Shown: in pieces, positions 7,869-16,869 of the stretch
How positions within the stretch are numbered: the stretch's first letter is position 1
How the letters are laid out: the number at the start of each line of letters is the position of its first letter
Assembly: GCF_014770435.1 (NCBI RefSeq)
Contig: NZ_CP061739.1
Span: forward strand, 2,418,001-2,482,000
Direction: 5' to 3'
Origin: Psychrobacter sp. 28M-43
GTDB lineage: Bacteria > Pseudomonadota > Gammaproteobacteria > Pseudomonadales > Moraxellaceae
Length of the DNA stretch: 64,000 nucleotides
Notes under the pieces: generated by a model
What the model was told of the DNA's origin: nothing
Seen by the model: the letters and a program-made list of their open reading frames with translations, nothing else
Databases searched by the model: none
Made by a program: the position numbers and the translations under genes

Positions 7869-9956
7869 TTAGAACTGATAAGTTAAAGACGTTTTGATAT
7901 TACGTCCCATCTCAAAATCAGTATAGGCATCATCGATAGAGTTACGTGACGCATGGCTTGCATAAGTCTCATCAAAGATGTTGTACACACCTAGTGTGGC
8001 CTTTAAACCTTCGATTTGAGTTGGCGTATAAGTCATAAAGATATCGTGCACGTCATAGCCTGGTTTTTCGTTGTCATCACCAGCGGTATTCGGTGTCACA
8101 TCGGCGACATAAGTACTGCGCCAGCCAAGCTCAGTTGTGTTGGTTGGAGCGTAACCTAGGTTGACCATGTACTTATCGCCAGACTCAGAGCCACTACCAC
8201 TGACAGAAGAGATATTGTAACCCGTATCTTCGCCTTTGCTACGCGCACGAGCATAGCTTAGACCCATGTTGAAGTTATCTGCTCGATAATCAGCTGATAG
8301 CTCTACGCCTTTGATTTTAAAATCTTCATCATTATTAATGACACCTTGGCAGCTACCGTTTAGTTGTCCAGTCGCACAATCTAAACCAACTCTACCATTG
8401 CCTGCACGTACAAACTCAATATAGTTTTCGATATTGGTTTCAAAGTATTTAGCACTTAACTTTAAAGAGTCATCAGCCACTGTCAGACCACGCAGCGTTG
8501 TAGCAATACCGACTTCTGCATTGTCGCCTTCTTCTGCTTTTAAGTCGTCATTGACATATGTACCAACACCATCGGAATTAAAAATCGTTTGGCTAAGATC
8601 TGGACCATTAAATAACTGAGTATAGCTTGCAAATAGTTGGGTGCGCGGTGCAATCTCATAGCTAGCAGCTAGTGCGCCAACGACATTGTCATAAGTCTTG
8701 CCAGCAGATACATATTCTGGAGACTCATAACGGTCATAACGGACGCCTGGCGTTAAGCTAAGCTTACCCATTTGCCACTGGTCTTCTAGATACACTGAAG
8801 TATTGGTTGCTTCATCGGTGCTCGCATTACCAAAGTCGCGTGTCATCTCAGATTCTTTTTTGTAATGCTCAACCCCAGCGATTAACTTATGAACCCCTGG
8901 CACACCGTTAATAATACTGCTATCGATGATACTGGTGTTTTGTACTTTTGCGCCTGTGGTTTGGACTTCTGCATCAAACTCAAACCCAGGTTCGCCATCA
9001 GAGTTACGCAAAATCTGCGTGCTAGTCTGATAGACATTGGCATCTACATTAACCAACTGGTTAGCAGGACTGTAAGCGTAGTCAAGCGCATAGGTATCAC
9101 GTTTGACTTCCTGCGGGATGATTGGGTTCCAGCCCCCAGCAGGAAAATCTGGACGTAATGGGAACTTGCCTTTGTTTTCGGTACGGCTAAAGCTAGCGCC
9201 TACATGATGGTCACTACCGACATAAGCACCGGCTTTTAATAGGATGTTTTCGCCTTCGCTGTCTTCCGTCTGGATTTTACGACCTTTACCGTCTTCACCA
9301 GCGTCTGCATTGCGTTTGCCATAATAAGCCAGTAAATCAACATTTTCTGTTGGCGCACCATATACAGTAGCTGAGGTTAGCAGTTCATCATTGTTGCTAG
9401 CATAACCTGTATGCAGCTTAGCACCTATCTTCTGACCTGGCTTGAGTAAATCTGCCGCGTCGACTGTCTCAAAAGCAACCGCACCGCCGATAGCATCATT
9501 GCCTAGCGTTACTGAGTTATTGCCCACTGATACTTCTGCTTGTTTTAGCAGATCTGGATCAATAGTGACGTCACCCATATGGTAGAACAACGCGCCTTCT
9601 TGACGTGCGCCATCAATCGTTACTTTTAGGTTGGTATCATCAAGACCACGTACACGAATACGTTGGTTGACTGATGAGGTACCGCCCACGCTTACCCCTG
9701 GTACAACGTCCAGAAAATCGCTCAAATGGCTGGCTTGTGCAGCTGGGGTGTAGTCATCTATGTAGACAGAGTCTTCTTGTACAGCGTCACGTACTGAGCT
9801 ATTTGCTGTTACAGTGATAGTCTGCAATGTCGTGTTTGGCATATCTGCTGCCGTTGCGGCACTGGCAGCTTGTGTCCACAATACAGCGGCAACACCGATA
9901 GACAATACTGTCAATTGACTAGATAACTTTACTTCGCGCATAACACATTTACTCAC
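7869..9956 (-). CDS. TonB-dependent outer-membrane receptor (iron/siderophore)
   Basis: This is a 695-residue outer-membrane gated channel for a ferric complex. It has a signal peptide (hydrophobic core about residues 15-33, ending AASAATA) and a TonB box (LQTITVTA, about 45-52). The plug domain contains RIRVRGLDDTNLKVTIDGAR, the QAEVSVGNNSVTLGNDAIGG segment and then a roughly 22-strand barrel. It ends in the outer-membrane signature with terminal Phe (SLTYQF). The plug wording (DAIGGAVAFET) resembles the haemoglobin/haem-receptor branch as well as some siderophore receptors. I do not see a clear FRAP/NPNL haem motif, so the ligand is open. A strong Fur box (10092-10110) lies upstream. Proximity to the siderophore ABC genes suggests the same substrate. 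Confidence 0.9.
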   Translation of the reverse strand: MSKCVMREVKLSSQLTVLSIGVAAVLWTQAASAATAADMPNTTLQTITVTANSSVRDAVQEDSVYIDDYTPAAQASHLSDFLDVVPGVSVGGTSSVNQRIRVRGLDDTNLKVTIDGARQEGALFYHMGDVTIDPDLLKQAEVSVGNNSVTLGNDAIGGAVAFETVDAADLLKPGQKIGAKLHTGYASNNDELLTSATVYGAPTENVDLLAYYGKRNADAGEDGKGRKIQTEDSEGENILLKAGAYVGSDHHVGASFSRTENKGKFPLRPDFPAGGWNPIIPQEVKRDTYALDYAYSPANQLVNVDANVYQTSTQILRNSDGEPGFEFDAEVQTTGAKVQNTSIIDSSIINGVPGVHKLIAGVEHYKKESEMTRDFGNASTDEATNTSVYLEDQWQMGKLSLTPGVRYDRYESPEYVSAGKTYDNVVGALAASYEIAPRTQLFASYTQLFNGPDLSQTIFNSDGVGTYVNDDLKAEEGDNAEVGIATTLRGLTVADDSLKLSAKYFETNIENYIEFVRAGNGRVGLDCATGQLNGSCQGVINNDEDFKIKGVELSADYRADNFNMGLSYARARSKGEDTGYNISSVSGSGSESGDKYMVNLGYAPTNTTELGWRSTYVADVTPNTAGDDNEKPGYDVHDIFMTYTPTQIEGLKATLGVYNIFDETYASHASRNSIDDAYTDFEMGRNIKTSLTYQF

Positions 9957-10091
9957 TTTGTTTACTGTCAGAAATTAGAATGTTTAGAATTATTTTTAAA
10001 AGTTGTCGTCAAACAACCCTTAAAATAGTGCCTACCAGAAGATGGAATATCTTGAAAACACTTAACTCGTTATGCAAATAACATGATTAAT

Positions 10092-10110
10092 GTTAATGAT
10101 AATGATTAGC
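10092..10110. promoter_or_regulatory. Strong Fur box upstream of the TonB-dependent receptor
   Basis: GTTAATGATAATGATTAGC matches the 19-bp Fur consensus at 16 of 19 positions by my count, the best match in the window. It lies 136 bp upstream of the receptor start, in the 487-bp gap (9957-10443) that also holds the trpR promoter. The remaining bases of that gap show nothing else I can name. Confidence 0.75.
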
Positions 10111-10337
10111 GTTTAAATAATGAGAGGCATAATAACGAAGTATTAACACTTTGGCAATAATTAATATAATAAATTCTCAGTTTTAGCTCTGAATATGCTG
10201 AGAGAGTGCGAAAATGCTTCTGTACTAGCCGTAAATATAGCATTCAATATGATTTTGGCTATGTATGAAGGCTATATGTAGTCAGGTGTAGGAACTTATC
10301 ACTTCTACATCAGTCTGCTATTAACTTAGCTCATCAC

Positions 10338-10367
10338 TTGTTTTTATTGTACTACTGTACTAGAATG
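10338..10367 (+). promoter_or_regulatory. trpR promoter with overlapping TrpR operator
   Basis: A sigma-70 promoter is visible: TTGTTT (10338-10343), a 17-base spacer and TAGAAT (10361-10366). Overlapping the spacer and -10 is TGTACTACTGTACTAGAATG (10348-10367). It matches my recollection of the E. coli mtr TrpR operator (TGTACT..TGTACT.G) at 14 of 20 positions and contains the GTACTAG half-site of the trp and aroH operators. The placement is what autogenous repression by tryptophan-loaded TrpR would need. It also supports the downstream trpR start at 10444, since the predicted transcript starts near 10373. Confidence 0.6.
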
Positions 10368-10443
10368 CTGAAACAAGATGGTTCGCAGCGAAAAATTGCT
10401 CAATAACCGACCTATCTATTTTCTTTGGCTAAGATTACCTACT

Positions 10444-10719
10444 ATGACTACCGATCCTTATCAAAGCTTAGTGAAACATTTGACCAACTGTGCTGATAGC
10501 GCAGATATCGAAAAGCTGCTCAGTGCCCTGCTGACCCATAAAGAACAGCATGACATTGCCAATCGTATTCGGATTTTTGACTTGCTAGATCGTGGTAACA
10601 CCCAGCGTGATATCTCTGAGCAACTAGGTGTTGGTATCGCCACTGTCTCTCGCGGTGCCAAGGCCAAGCAAAGCCATGATGTCAGTGCGTTACTGGCTAC
10701 TCATAGAGACCACTCTTAA
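10444..10719 (+). CDS. trpR: Trp operon repressor TrpR
   Basis: TrpR is a small dimeric helix-turn-helix protein that binds operator DNA when loaded with L-tryptophan. From the ATG at 10444 (MTTDPYQSLVKHL) the protein has 91 residues and covers the whole family domain. The helix-turn-helix appears as QRDISEQLGVGIATVSRGAK, matching the E. coli QRELKNELGAGIATITRGS. An in-frame ATG at 10378 would add 22 residues, but it lies only about five bases after the predicted transcription start and has no family match. Neither start has a strong ribosome site. trpE and trpG follow on the same strand, with TrpR-like operator sequence in the promoter. Confidence 0.85.
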   Translation: MTTDPYQSLVKHLTNCADSADIEKLLSALLTHKEQHDIANRIRIFDLLDRGNTQRDISEQLGVGIATVSRGAKAKQSHDVSALLATHRDHS

Positions 10720-10818
10720 CCATTTTAACGATACTATCTAGCTTTTTACTGACGAAACTTATACTTATTAATCGAAACTTATCAATCAACACATATTTGA
10801 ACCATTTCGGACTTTGTT

Positions 10819-12237
10819 ATGACCTCTAGTACTCGCACACAGACCAAACCTGCTCCTATCGATATCCCGAGCAAACCACAACGTATCAAACTGACGCAAG
10901 ATATCGATTTTTTTGCATTATTCAAACGTATCGAAAGCGCGTTTGATACCTGCTATTTACTCGAATCATTAGGTGAAGACAGCCATATCTCGCGCCATCA
11001 TGCGATTGGCTTTGACCCTGTGACAACTATCGCCGCATTAGACCGCAACACGCTTGCCATTACCGATAACAAAACTGCTGAAACAAGTTGCTATCAAACC
11101 GATAACCCTTATCAGCTACTGCGTGATATAACGCCCCAGCATGTTATCGCTCGCGATCAAAGCGGTGGTCTAGTCGGGTATTTGGGTTATGACTGCGTGA
11201 ACTTCTTTGAACCTAGCCTCAATGCAAAGGCCAGTGAAGACTTCGAACCATTTAAGTTTGGCGTGTATCTAGATGGATTGACCCTAGATAAGATGACTGG
11301 AGAAATCTTCTACTTTTATTACCCAACTGCTCAACAAGAAAACCGCATCGAGCAAATCAAAGCCCTACTCGATGAGCCAACGCCTAGCTATGAAGCGCCT
11401 AAAGTTGAATTTTTAGGTGATGGTATGAGCCAAGAAGAGCATGCCAATGTCGTCATGCAAGTCAAAGAAGACATCATCGCTGGGCGTATTTTTCAGTGCG
11501 AGGTTGGGTTTAAATCTAAGTACCGTATTGCCGGTGACAAGATGCCGATTTATGAAAAGCTGCGCGCGGTCAATCCATCACCGCACATGTATTTTATGAA
11601 ATTTGCGCAACAGTGCATCATTGGTGCCTCGCCTGAGCTGCTATTCCGCTTGCGTCAGGGTGAAATGGAAACCTATCCGCTCGCAGGAACGGCTAAACGC
11701 GGCGTCGATGTGATTGAAGACCGTAAGCTTGCCCGCGCCTTGCTCAACGATGACAAAGAAATTGCCGAGCATAATATGTTGGTGGATTTGCATCGCAATG
11801 ATATTGGCCGTGTGGCACGATTTGGTACGGTAAAAGTACGTAGTTTGATGGATATCAAACGCTTCTCTCACGTGCAGCATATCTCTTCTGAAATCGTTGG
11901 GATCTTGCATCCTAACGAAGATATGTTTAGTGCCCTTGCCAGTAACTTCCCTGCTGGTACCTTGTCAGGCGCGCCCAAGGTAGAAGCCATCAAAGTGATT
12001 AATGAGCTAGAGCCAGATGGCCGCGGTGCTTATGGCGGTGCATTAGGCTCGTTCAATTTTAATGGTGATTGTATCTTTGCCATTCCTATTCGCAGTCTGT
12101 TTATCAATGGCGAGTCTGCCTACGCTCAAACTTGCGGCGGTAACGTTTACGACTCCAACCCAGCTGATGAGTACTTAGAGATTCAGCGTAAACTGTCGGC
12201 GATGAAAGTCGTGTTAGACAGCTTTATGCAGTCGTAA
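10819..12237 (+). CDS. trpE: Anthranilate synthase component I (TrpE), divergent type
   Basis: This chorismate-using enzyme makes anthranilate with ammonia supplied by the TrpG partner. The 472 residues show the chorismate-binding domain: IIGASPELLFRLRQG, YPLAGTAKRG, AEHNMLVDLHRNDIGRV, FSHVQHISSEIVG and FPAGTLSGAPKVEA. The residue before GT in PLAGT is Ala, as in anthranilate synthases; aminodeoxychorismate synthase (PabB) normally has Lys there. The N-terminal third and several core segments (GRIFQCEVGFK, CGGNVYDSNPADEY) differ from the usual proteobacterial TrpE and resemble archaeal or short-type enzymes. It lies between trpR and trpG on the same strand. The class is firm; primary tryptophan synthesis versus a second, specialised copy remains open. 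Confidence 0.85.
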   Translation: MTSSTRTQTKPAPIDIPSKPQRIKLTQDIDFFALFKRIESAFDTCYLLESLGEDSHISRHHAIGFDPVTTIAALDRNTLAITDNKTAETSCYQTDNPYQLLRDITPQHVIARDQSGGLVGYLGYDCVNFFEPSLNAKASEDFEPFKFGVYLDGLTLDKMTGEIFYFYYPTAQQENRIEQIKALLDEPTPSYEAPKVEFLGDGMSQEEHANVVMQVKEDIIAGRIFQCEVGFKSKYRIAGDKMPIYEKLRAVNPSPHMYFMKFAQQCIIGASPELLFRLRQGEMETYPLAGTAKRGVDVIEDRKLARALLNDDKEIAEHNMLVDLHRNDIGRVARFGTVKVRSLMDIKRFSHVQHISSEIVGILHPNEDMFSALASNFPAGTLSGAPKVEAIKVINELEPDGRGAYGGALGSFNFNGDCIFAIPIRSLFINGESAYAQTCGGNVYDSNPADEYLEIQRKLSAMKVVLDSFMQS

Positions 12238-12325
12238 TTCGTATCAGCCATAATTCATACTAAACGTACTGCATAAATTGACCATATTTTACCTAGCTAT
12301 ATTTTTATAAAAGAGTTTATGACCC

Positions 12326-12973
12326 ATGAATGTTTTAATTATTGATAACTACGACTCATTTACCTTTAATCTCTACCAGTATGTGGGCGAGATTTTGCAA
12401 ACCTTAGACAGTGATGAAGAAGCCAGCGTCATCGTCAAACGCAATAACGAAATCACCTTAGCAGACGTGGAAGCGATGAATCTTGATAGAATCATTATCT
12501 CACCTGGCCCTGGCTCCCCTGATGATCCCGCATACTTTGGCATCTGTAGCGAGGTCATTGAAACACTAGGCAAAACTGTGCCACTATTAGGTGTCTGCTT
12601 GGGTATGCAAGGCATTGCTCATGTATTTGGCGGTGATGTGGTACGCGCCAGTGTACCGATGCATGGCAAGGTCTCATCAATTCGCCATGATAATTCAGGT
12701 ATTTATCAAGGCTTACCACAAGAGCTTGAGATCATGCGCTATCACTCGCTGGTGGTAAAAGCCGACACCATCCCAAGCTGTCTGACGATTACCTCAGTAG
12801 TCGCCAATGACAGCCGTGCTGAATTGAGCTTTGCTGAGTCAGCATTGACTGGTGATGAGATTATGGGACTGGCGCACAAAGAGTACCCAATCCAAGGCGT
12901 ACAGTTTCATCCTGAGTCGTTTGCCACTGAAGGTGCTAAACGATTGCTGAGTAACTTTTTATTGCAGGTGTGA
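12326..12973 (+). CDS. trpG: Anthranilate synthase component II, glutamine amidotransferase (TrpG)
   Basis: This amidotransferase subunit hydrolyses glutamine and channels ammonia to TrpE. The 215 residues are a class I glutamine amidotransferase domain. It has LIIDNYDSFTFNLYQY at the N-terminus, the oxyanion strand SPGPGSPDD, the nucleophile Cys in GVCLGMQGIAH, and the catalytic His-Glu in GVQFHPESFATEG. It starts 88 bp after trpE. No trpD or trpC follows; a terminator lies 109 bp downstream. The family also includes PabA, and one subunit often serves both partners. Confidence 0.92.
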   Translation: MNVLIIDNYDSFTFNLYQYVGEILQTLDSDEEASVIVKRNNEITLADVEAMNLDRIIISPGPGSPDDPAYFGICSEVIETLGKTVPLLGVCLGMQGIAHVFGGDVVRASVPMHGKVSSIRHDNSGIYQGLPQELEIMRYHSLVVKADTIPSCLTITSVVANDSRAELSFAESALTGDEIMGLAHKEYPIQGVQFHPESFATEGAKRLLSNFLLQV

Positions 12974-13081
12974 GCACTACTATCCAGCCACGCCTTCTAT
13001 TTTAAATGACAGTCGATTAAATTTAGCACACGACCTAGTAGCGGTTTATAATCTTTTAGTGATAGACTCAAAAGAATAAAC

Positions 13082-13115
13082 AAAAGACAGCCTTTAATCA
13101 GGTTGTCTTTTCTTA
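13082..13115 (+). terminator. Rho-independent terminator after trpG
   Basis: The arms AAAAGACAGCC and GGTTGTCTTTT pair with one G-U, around an 8-base loop, and are followed by T-rich DNA. It separates the trpR-trpE-trpG unit from the exporter gene. Confidence 0.75.
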
Positions 13116-13195
13116 TTTCAGTATTGCTTGGAGAGATTGTATCAATAGCAATTTTACAACATCTTGTGTCACTTAGATCGTAAGAAGAAAACAGT

Positions 13196-14149
13196 ATGGC
13201 AAACATCGACAACGGAATGACGACCCATTCGCATCAATCATGGCTAGGCACCATCCAAATCATCACGGCTGCTATTTGCTGGGGCACCTTGGGTATATTC
13301 TCGACTTACCTAAACCAAATTGGCTTTAGTGGGTGGCAAGTAACCATATTACGCATTGTCACAGCGGCCTTTATCATTTTAGCCATGCTACCAACACTAT
13401 GGCCACACCTTATCAAATTACAGCCAAAACAGTGGCTTGGTTTGGCGATGCAGTCGTTAATAGGTGTCCTTGGCATGTCGGTCTGCTATTTTTTTGCGGT
13501 AAGCTACGTTGGCGCTGGCCCTGCCGTTGCCTTACTCTATACCGCGCCTGTATTTAGTTTATTGTTTTCAAAGTTCTTACTGAGTGAGTCCATCACTCGT
13601 AAATCAGTGCTGCTAGCACTCATGGCAGTGTTTGGCGTTGGATTGACGATGCTAGGTGAGCAAGCAAAAATTAACTGGGGGATTTTACTCGGCCTATCAG
13701 CAGGGATGTGTTATTCGTTATATGGCGTATTGGGTAAACGTGCGATGCATTATGCTCACCCTGCCCCTTTGGTATTTTTCACTTCCATTATCATTAGTGC
13801 TGGCGTACTACTGCTCTTGCCTGAGACCTATAACACTTATAATCAGCTATTAGATCTCCCCTTAATGACTTGGGGCTATGTTTTGGGATTATCCTTATTG
13901 GGAACCGTCGTGCCATTTGGGCTATATATGAAGGCATTGGAAAAGCTGCCCGCCACTCGCGCATCGGTATTTACGATTTTCGAGCCATTGACTGCTATTG
14001 CGCTCGCGATGCTATTACTGCATCAATCTTTGTCTTGGATTCAGTATTTGGGCGTGGCGCTTATTTTGCTAGCAGCTTTATTAAATGCTGTATTAAATGG
14101 TACTGCTACTCGCGTACCTCGCTGGTTAAAACAACGACAAAAAGTATAG
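13196..14149 (+). CDS. EamA (DMT superfamily) membrane transporter
   Basis: The 317-residue inner-membrane protein has ten predicted hydrophobic helices arranged as two EamA repeats. The first repeat begins IQIITAAICWGTLGIFSTYL and the second NWGILLGLSAGMCYSLYGV. Family features include GPAVALLYTAPVFSLLFSK and the late EPLTAIALAMLLLHQSL. An AAGAAG ribosome site precedes the ATG. The family mostly exports amino acids and other metabolites, and YddG, an aromatic amino-acid exporter, belongs to it. Its position behind trpREG hints at an aromatic compound, but a terminator separates it from trpG, so substrate and co-regulation are only guesses. Confidence 0.85.
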   Translation: MANIDNGMTTHSHQSWLGTIQIITAAICWGTLGIFSTYLNQIGFSGWQVTILRIVTAAFIILAMLPTLWPHLIKLQPKQWLGLAMQSLIGVLGMSVCYFFAVSYVGAGPAVALLYTAPVFSLLFSKFLLSESITRKSVLLALMAVFGVGLTMLGEQAKINWGILLGLSAGMCYSLYGVLGKRAMHYAHPAPLVFFTSIIISAGVLLLLPETYNTYNQLLDLPLMTWGYVLGLSLLGTVVPFGLYMKALEKLPATRASVFTIFEPLTAIALAMLLLHQSLSWIQYLGVALILLAALLNAVLNGTATRVPRWLKQRQKV

Positions 14150-14186
14150 TTTACTGTCTATTTATTTGAAATACGTCCTATTTATT

Positions 14187-14238
14187 GCGATAAAAAAAGC
14201 CCCAACCATTACATCATGATTGGGGCTTTTTTTATCGC
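14187..14238. terminator. Bidirectional rho-independent terminator
   Basis: A perfect 19-bp inverted repeat (GCGATAAAAAAAGCCCCAA and its complement) surrounds a 14-base loop. It has A7 on one side and T7 on the other, so it can end transcripts from both directions. It lies between the convergent EamA exporter and the cystine ATPase gene. Confidence 0.9.
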
Positions 14239-14258
14239 TTACGCAAAAACAAACGTTT

Positions 14259-15002
14259 TTACTGCTCAATACGTTGCAGAAATGCCTGTGTACGAGGATG
14301 CTTTGAGTCTTCAAAGAGCTGTTTGGCACTGCCTTCTTCGACCACATGACCGTCTTCAATCAGTACAACATGATCGGCAACGTCACGAGCAAAGTTGATT
14401 TCGTGAGTCACTACGACCATCGTCCAACCTTCAGAGGCGAGCTGCTTCATTGTCTCTAGCACATCCTGTACCAACTCTGGATCAAGTGCAGAGGTTGGCT
14501 CATCAAACAGTAATAATGACGGCTCAATAGCAAGCGCACGGGCAATACCAATACGCTGCTGCTGACCACCAGATAACTGGAACGGATAGAGATCCGCTTT
14601 GTCCGACAGTCCAACTTTCTCAAGTAGTACCAATGCCTGCTCACGGGCTTGCGCTTTGCTTTGCCCCTGTACTACCGTAGGCCCAAGCATCAAGTTTTCA
14701 ATGGCTGTCTTATGTGGAAACAAGTTATAAGACTGAAATACCATACCTGATTTACGCTGTAAGGCTAGTAGCGTTTTTTTGCTTGGCTTAGTCGCAAAGT
14801 CGACGCTCAAGCTATCGTCATCAAAAGCAATCACACCTTGATCAGGAATCTCTAGCGCATTTAAACAACGCAAAAAGGTGGTTTTACCCGATCCTGAAGG
14901 TCCTAATATTACGACCACTTTGCCTTTATTGATAGTCAAGTCGATGCCTTTTAGCACCTGATTGCCACCAAAGGCTTTATGAATATTAGTGACTTTGATC
15001 AT
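14259..15002 (-). CDS. L-cystine/amino-acid ABC transporter ATPase (TcyN/GlnQ-like)
   Basis: This is the ATPase of a polar amino-acid importer. The 247 residues contain Walker A (GPSGSGKTT), the Q-loop (MVFQSYNLFPHKTAIENL), the signature (LSGGQQQRIGIARAL), Walker B (LLLFDEPTSALDPE) and the H-loop (VVVTHEINFARDVAD). All are typical of the GlnQ/HisP/TcyN class. It is the distal gene of a three-gene unit; its start is 124 bp after the permease stop. The cystine assignment comes from the binding protein at 15885-16721 and from E. coli TcyN being of this class. The ATPase alone would only say polar amino acid. Confidence 0.9.
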   Translation of the reverse strand: MIKVTNIHKAFGGNQVLKGIDLTINKGKVVVILGPSGSGKTTFLRCLNALEIPDQGVIAFDDDSLSVDFATKPSKKTLLALQRKSGMVFQSYNLFPHKTAIENLMLGPTVVQGQSKAQAREQALVLLEKVGLSDKADLYPFQLSGGQQQRIGIARALAIEPSLLLFDEPTSALDPELVQDVLETMKQLASEGWTMVVVTHEINFARDVADHVVLIEDGHVVEEGSAKQLFEDSKHPRTQAFLQRIEQ

Positions 15003-15126
15003 AAAAATTCCTGTTGTACTGGTCTTTATTTGCGACTGTTTATTCTTGCGTGCTTGTTCTTAAGCGCTTGTATGACTAATGGCTACGGAGCTAATAAAAT
15101 CTGGGTAATAATTATCCAACCATCAA

Positions 15127-15885
15127 TTATTTTGCCACATAGCGATCTAACCTAGTTTCAAGCTTGCCTTGGATAAAGGTCAAGAACAGACAGATACCCC
15201 AATAAATAATTGCCGCTTCTGTATAGACCAGCATAAACTCATAGTTACGAGCTGTGATGATCTGCGCTTGTTTGAATAGCTCGGTGACTAGCACCAGTGA
15301 AGCAAGTGAGGTATCTTTTACCAGACTGATAAAGGTATTAGACAACGGCGGCACCGACACTCGAAGTGCCTGCGGTAAAATCACATGGCGAAAAGTCTGT
15401 AGATACGTCAAACCAACCGTCGAGCCTGCTTCCCACTGTCCTTTTGGTATCGACAAAATCGAAGCACGCACTGTCTCCGATGCATAAGCACCGATGTTCA
15501 GTGAGAATGCAATAATCGCTGAGGGAAAGGGATCAAGCTTCACCCCAACACTTGGCAGACCATAGAAAATAATAAACAGCTGAACCAGCATCGGTGTACC
15601 GCGAATGGCGGACACATAGACACGAGCGAGCCGATAGATGATTTCATGGAACCAAGTGGCACGCGGAATGATACGAATCAATGCCACTGTCAGTGCAATG
15701 GCCATACCAATCGCAAATGAGATCAATGCCAGCGGTATCGAATAATAGATACCGCCTTTGAGCATTGGCCAAAACGACGAGATGACAATCTGCGCTCGAT
15801 CAGGACTCATAAATGGCAATACTGCCAATAAGTCCGCGAACCATGATGTAGACATTACAGAAGCTGACATGATAGAAACTGACAT
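15127..15885 (-). CDS. L-cystine/amino-acid ABC transporter permease (TcyL-like)
   Basis: This is the membrane subunit of the importer. The 252 residues contain about five hydrophobic helices and the HisM/GlnP-family coupling loop [24 protein letters not shown], seen here as [18 protein letters not shown]. Other family features are [20 protein letters not shown] and [19 protein letters not shown] wording ([17 protein letters not shown]). The ATG shares its A with the stop codon of the upstream binding-protein gene (TAATG), indicating translational coupling. Several Met codons lie near the N-terminus, so the true start could be a few codons later. The homodimer-forming type fits the lack of a second permease gene. 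Confidence 0.9.
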   Translation of the reverse strand: MSVSIMSASVMSTSWFADLLAVLPFMSPDRAQIVISSFWPMLKGGIYYSIPLALISFAIGMAIALTVALIRIIPRATWFHEIIYRLARVYVSAIRGTPMLVQLFIIFYGLPSVGVKLDPFPSAIIAFSLNIGAYASETVRASILSIPKGQWEAGSTVGLTYLQTFRHVILPQALRVSVPPLSNTFISLVKDTSLASLVLVTELFKQAQIITARNYEFMLVYTEAAIIYWGICLFLTFIQGKLETRLDRYVAK

Positions 15886-16721
15886 TATTTTTGTTGACTT
15901 ATATCAGCACCAAAGAACTGTTCGCTAAGCTTAGTTAGCGTGCCTTCAGCCGCCAATTCAGCCATCGCGTCATTTAGTTTTGCTACGACTTCATCATCAC
16001 CTTTGATAAGCACTAGGCCTGAACCTGTTTGTTCACTTGCAGGTGCAGTTAGCTTAATCTCAAGATTAGAATCTGGAAATTTTTTGAGATAATCCAATAC
16101 CGCTAGATTGTCATTCATCGTAAAGTCAGCACGGTCTTGCTTCACTAATTGAATCGCTTGCGCCATACCGTCGACAGGGACAATTTCTGCGCCGTATTTT
16201 TCTGCCAGCTCGCCGTAGTTACTGCTAAGTGATTGCGCCGTACGTAGACCTTTTAGACCTTCCCACGAGCTATAACGGTTATCATCAGTAGGTGCCAATA
16301 CAACCGCACCTGACCAGCTATAAGCCATTGCTTTGTCATACTTTGCTTTACGCTCAGGCGTGGTCAAACTAACTTGGTTAGCCACCATATCAAAACGTTT
16401 TGAATCCAAACCAGCCAGCATCGCATCCCATTGAGTTTCTTTAAACTCAACGTCTACACCTAGTTTATCCGCGACTGCACGCGTTACTTCAACATCATAA
16501 CCCGTTAGTTTGCCGCTCTCATCATGATACGTGAACGGAGGATAAGTACCCTCTGTACCGACGTTGATAGTGCCGCCGTCGTTGATACGTTGTAGCAAAT
16601 CAGAACCGCCTGTTGCAGCGCTGTCAGTTGCACTGGTATCGGCTTCGTTGGTAGTAGATTGACCACAAGCGGCAAGGAACATGGTGCTGGCGGCAAGGGC
16701 TAAAAGAGTACGACGTTTCAT
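15885..16721 (-). CDS. L-cystine-binding lipoprotein of ABC transporter (TcyJ/FliY-like)
   Basis: This is the solute-binding component that captures the amino acid in the periplasm. The 278-residue protein has a lipoprotein signal with lipobox LAAC (Cys19). The mature part closely follows E. coli cystine-binding TcyJ (FliY): [40 protein letters not shown], and a C-terminus [11 protein letters not shown]. This family resemblance is the reason for choosing cystine over other polar amino acids. It is the first gene of the unit. The 447-bp upstream gap (16722-17168) holds phased CTAATAA repeats, an orphan plus-strand hairpin and a ~105-bp inverted-repeat element. Confidence 0.88.
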   Translation of the reverse strand: MKRRTLLALAASTMFLAACGQSTTNEADTSATDSAATGGSDLLQRINDGGTINVGTEGTYPPFTYHDESGKLTGYDVEVTRAVADKLGVDVEFKETQWDAMLAGLDSKRFDMVANQVSLTTPERKAKYDKAMAYSWSGAVVLAPTDDNRYSSWEGLKGLRTAQSLSSNYGELAEKYGAEIVPVDGMAQAIQLVKQDRADFTMNDNLAVLDYLKKFPDSNLEIKLTAPASEQTGSGLVLIKGDDEVVAKLNDAMAELAAEGTLTKLSEQFFGADISQQK

Positions 16722-16766
16722 AAGACGTCCTTATAAGAGTGAATGAATAAAGTAAAAACACATAAT

Positions 16767-16810
16767 GCTAATAAGACACACAGCACTAATAAAATATACG
16801 GTGCTAATAA
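16767..16810. repeat. Three CTAATAA boxes phased every 18 bp
   Basis: GCTAATAA (16767), ACTAATAA (16785) and GCTAATAA (16803) start exactly 18 bp apart. They lie 46-90 bp upstream of the cystine-binding-protein gene, in its expected promoter region. The regular spacing suggests binding sites for a regulator, or a decayed 18-bp tandem repeat. Confidence 0.6.
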
Positions 16811-16869
16811 ATAGGACAAGCCGACACAGAAGAACAATATAAGCTCATCTATGGTATTCGGCTTTGGTT

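Noticed and set aside
10378..10443. Longer trpR starting at 10378
   Set aside because: It would start almost at the predicted transcription start and adds residues not found in the TrpR family.
12997..13212. Minus-strand frame of 71 codons after trpG
   Set aside because: It runs through the trpG terminator hairpin and has no ribosome site or recognisable content.
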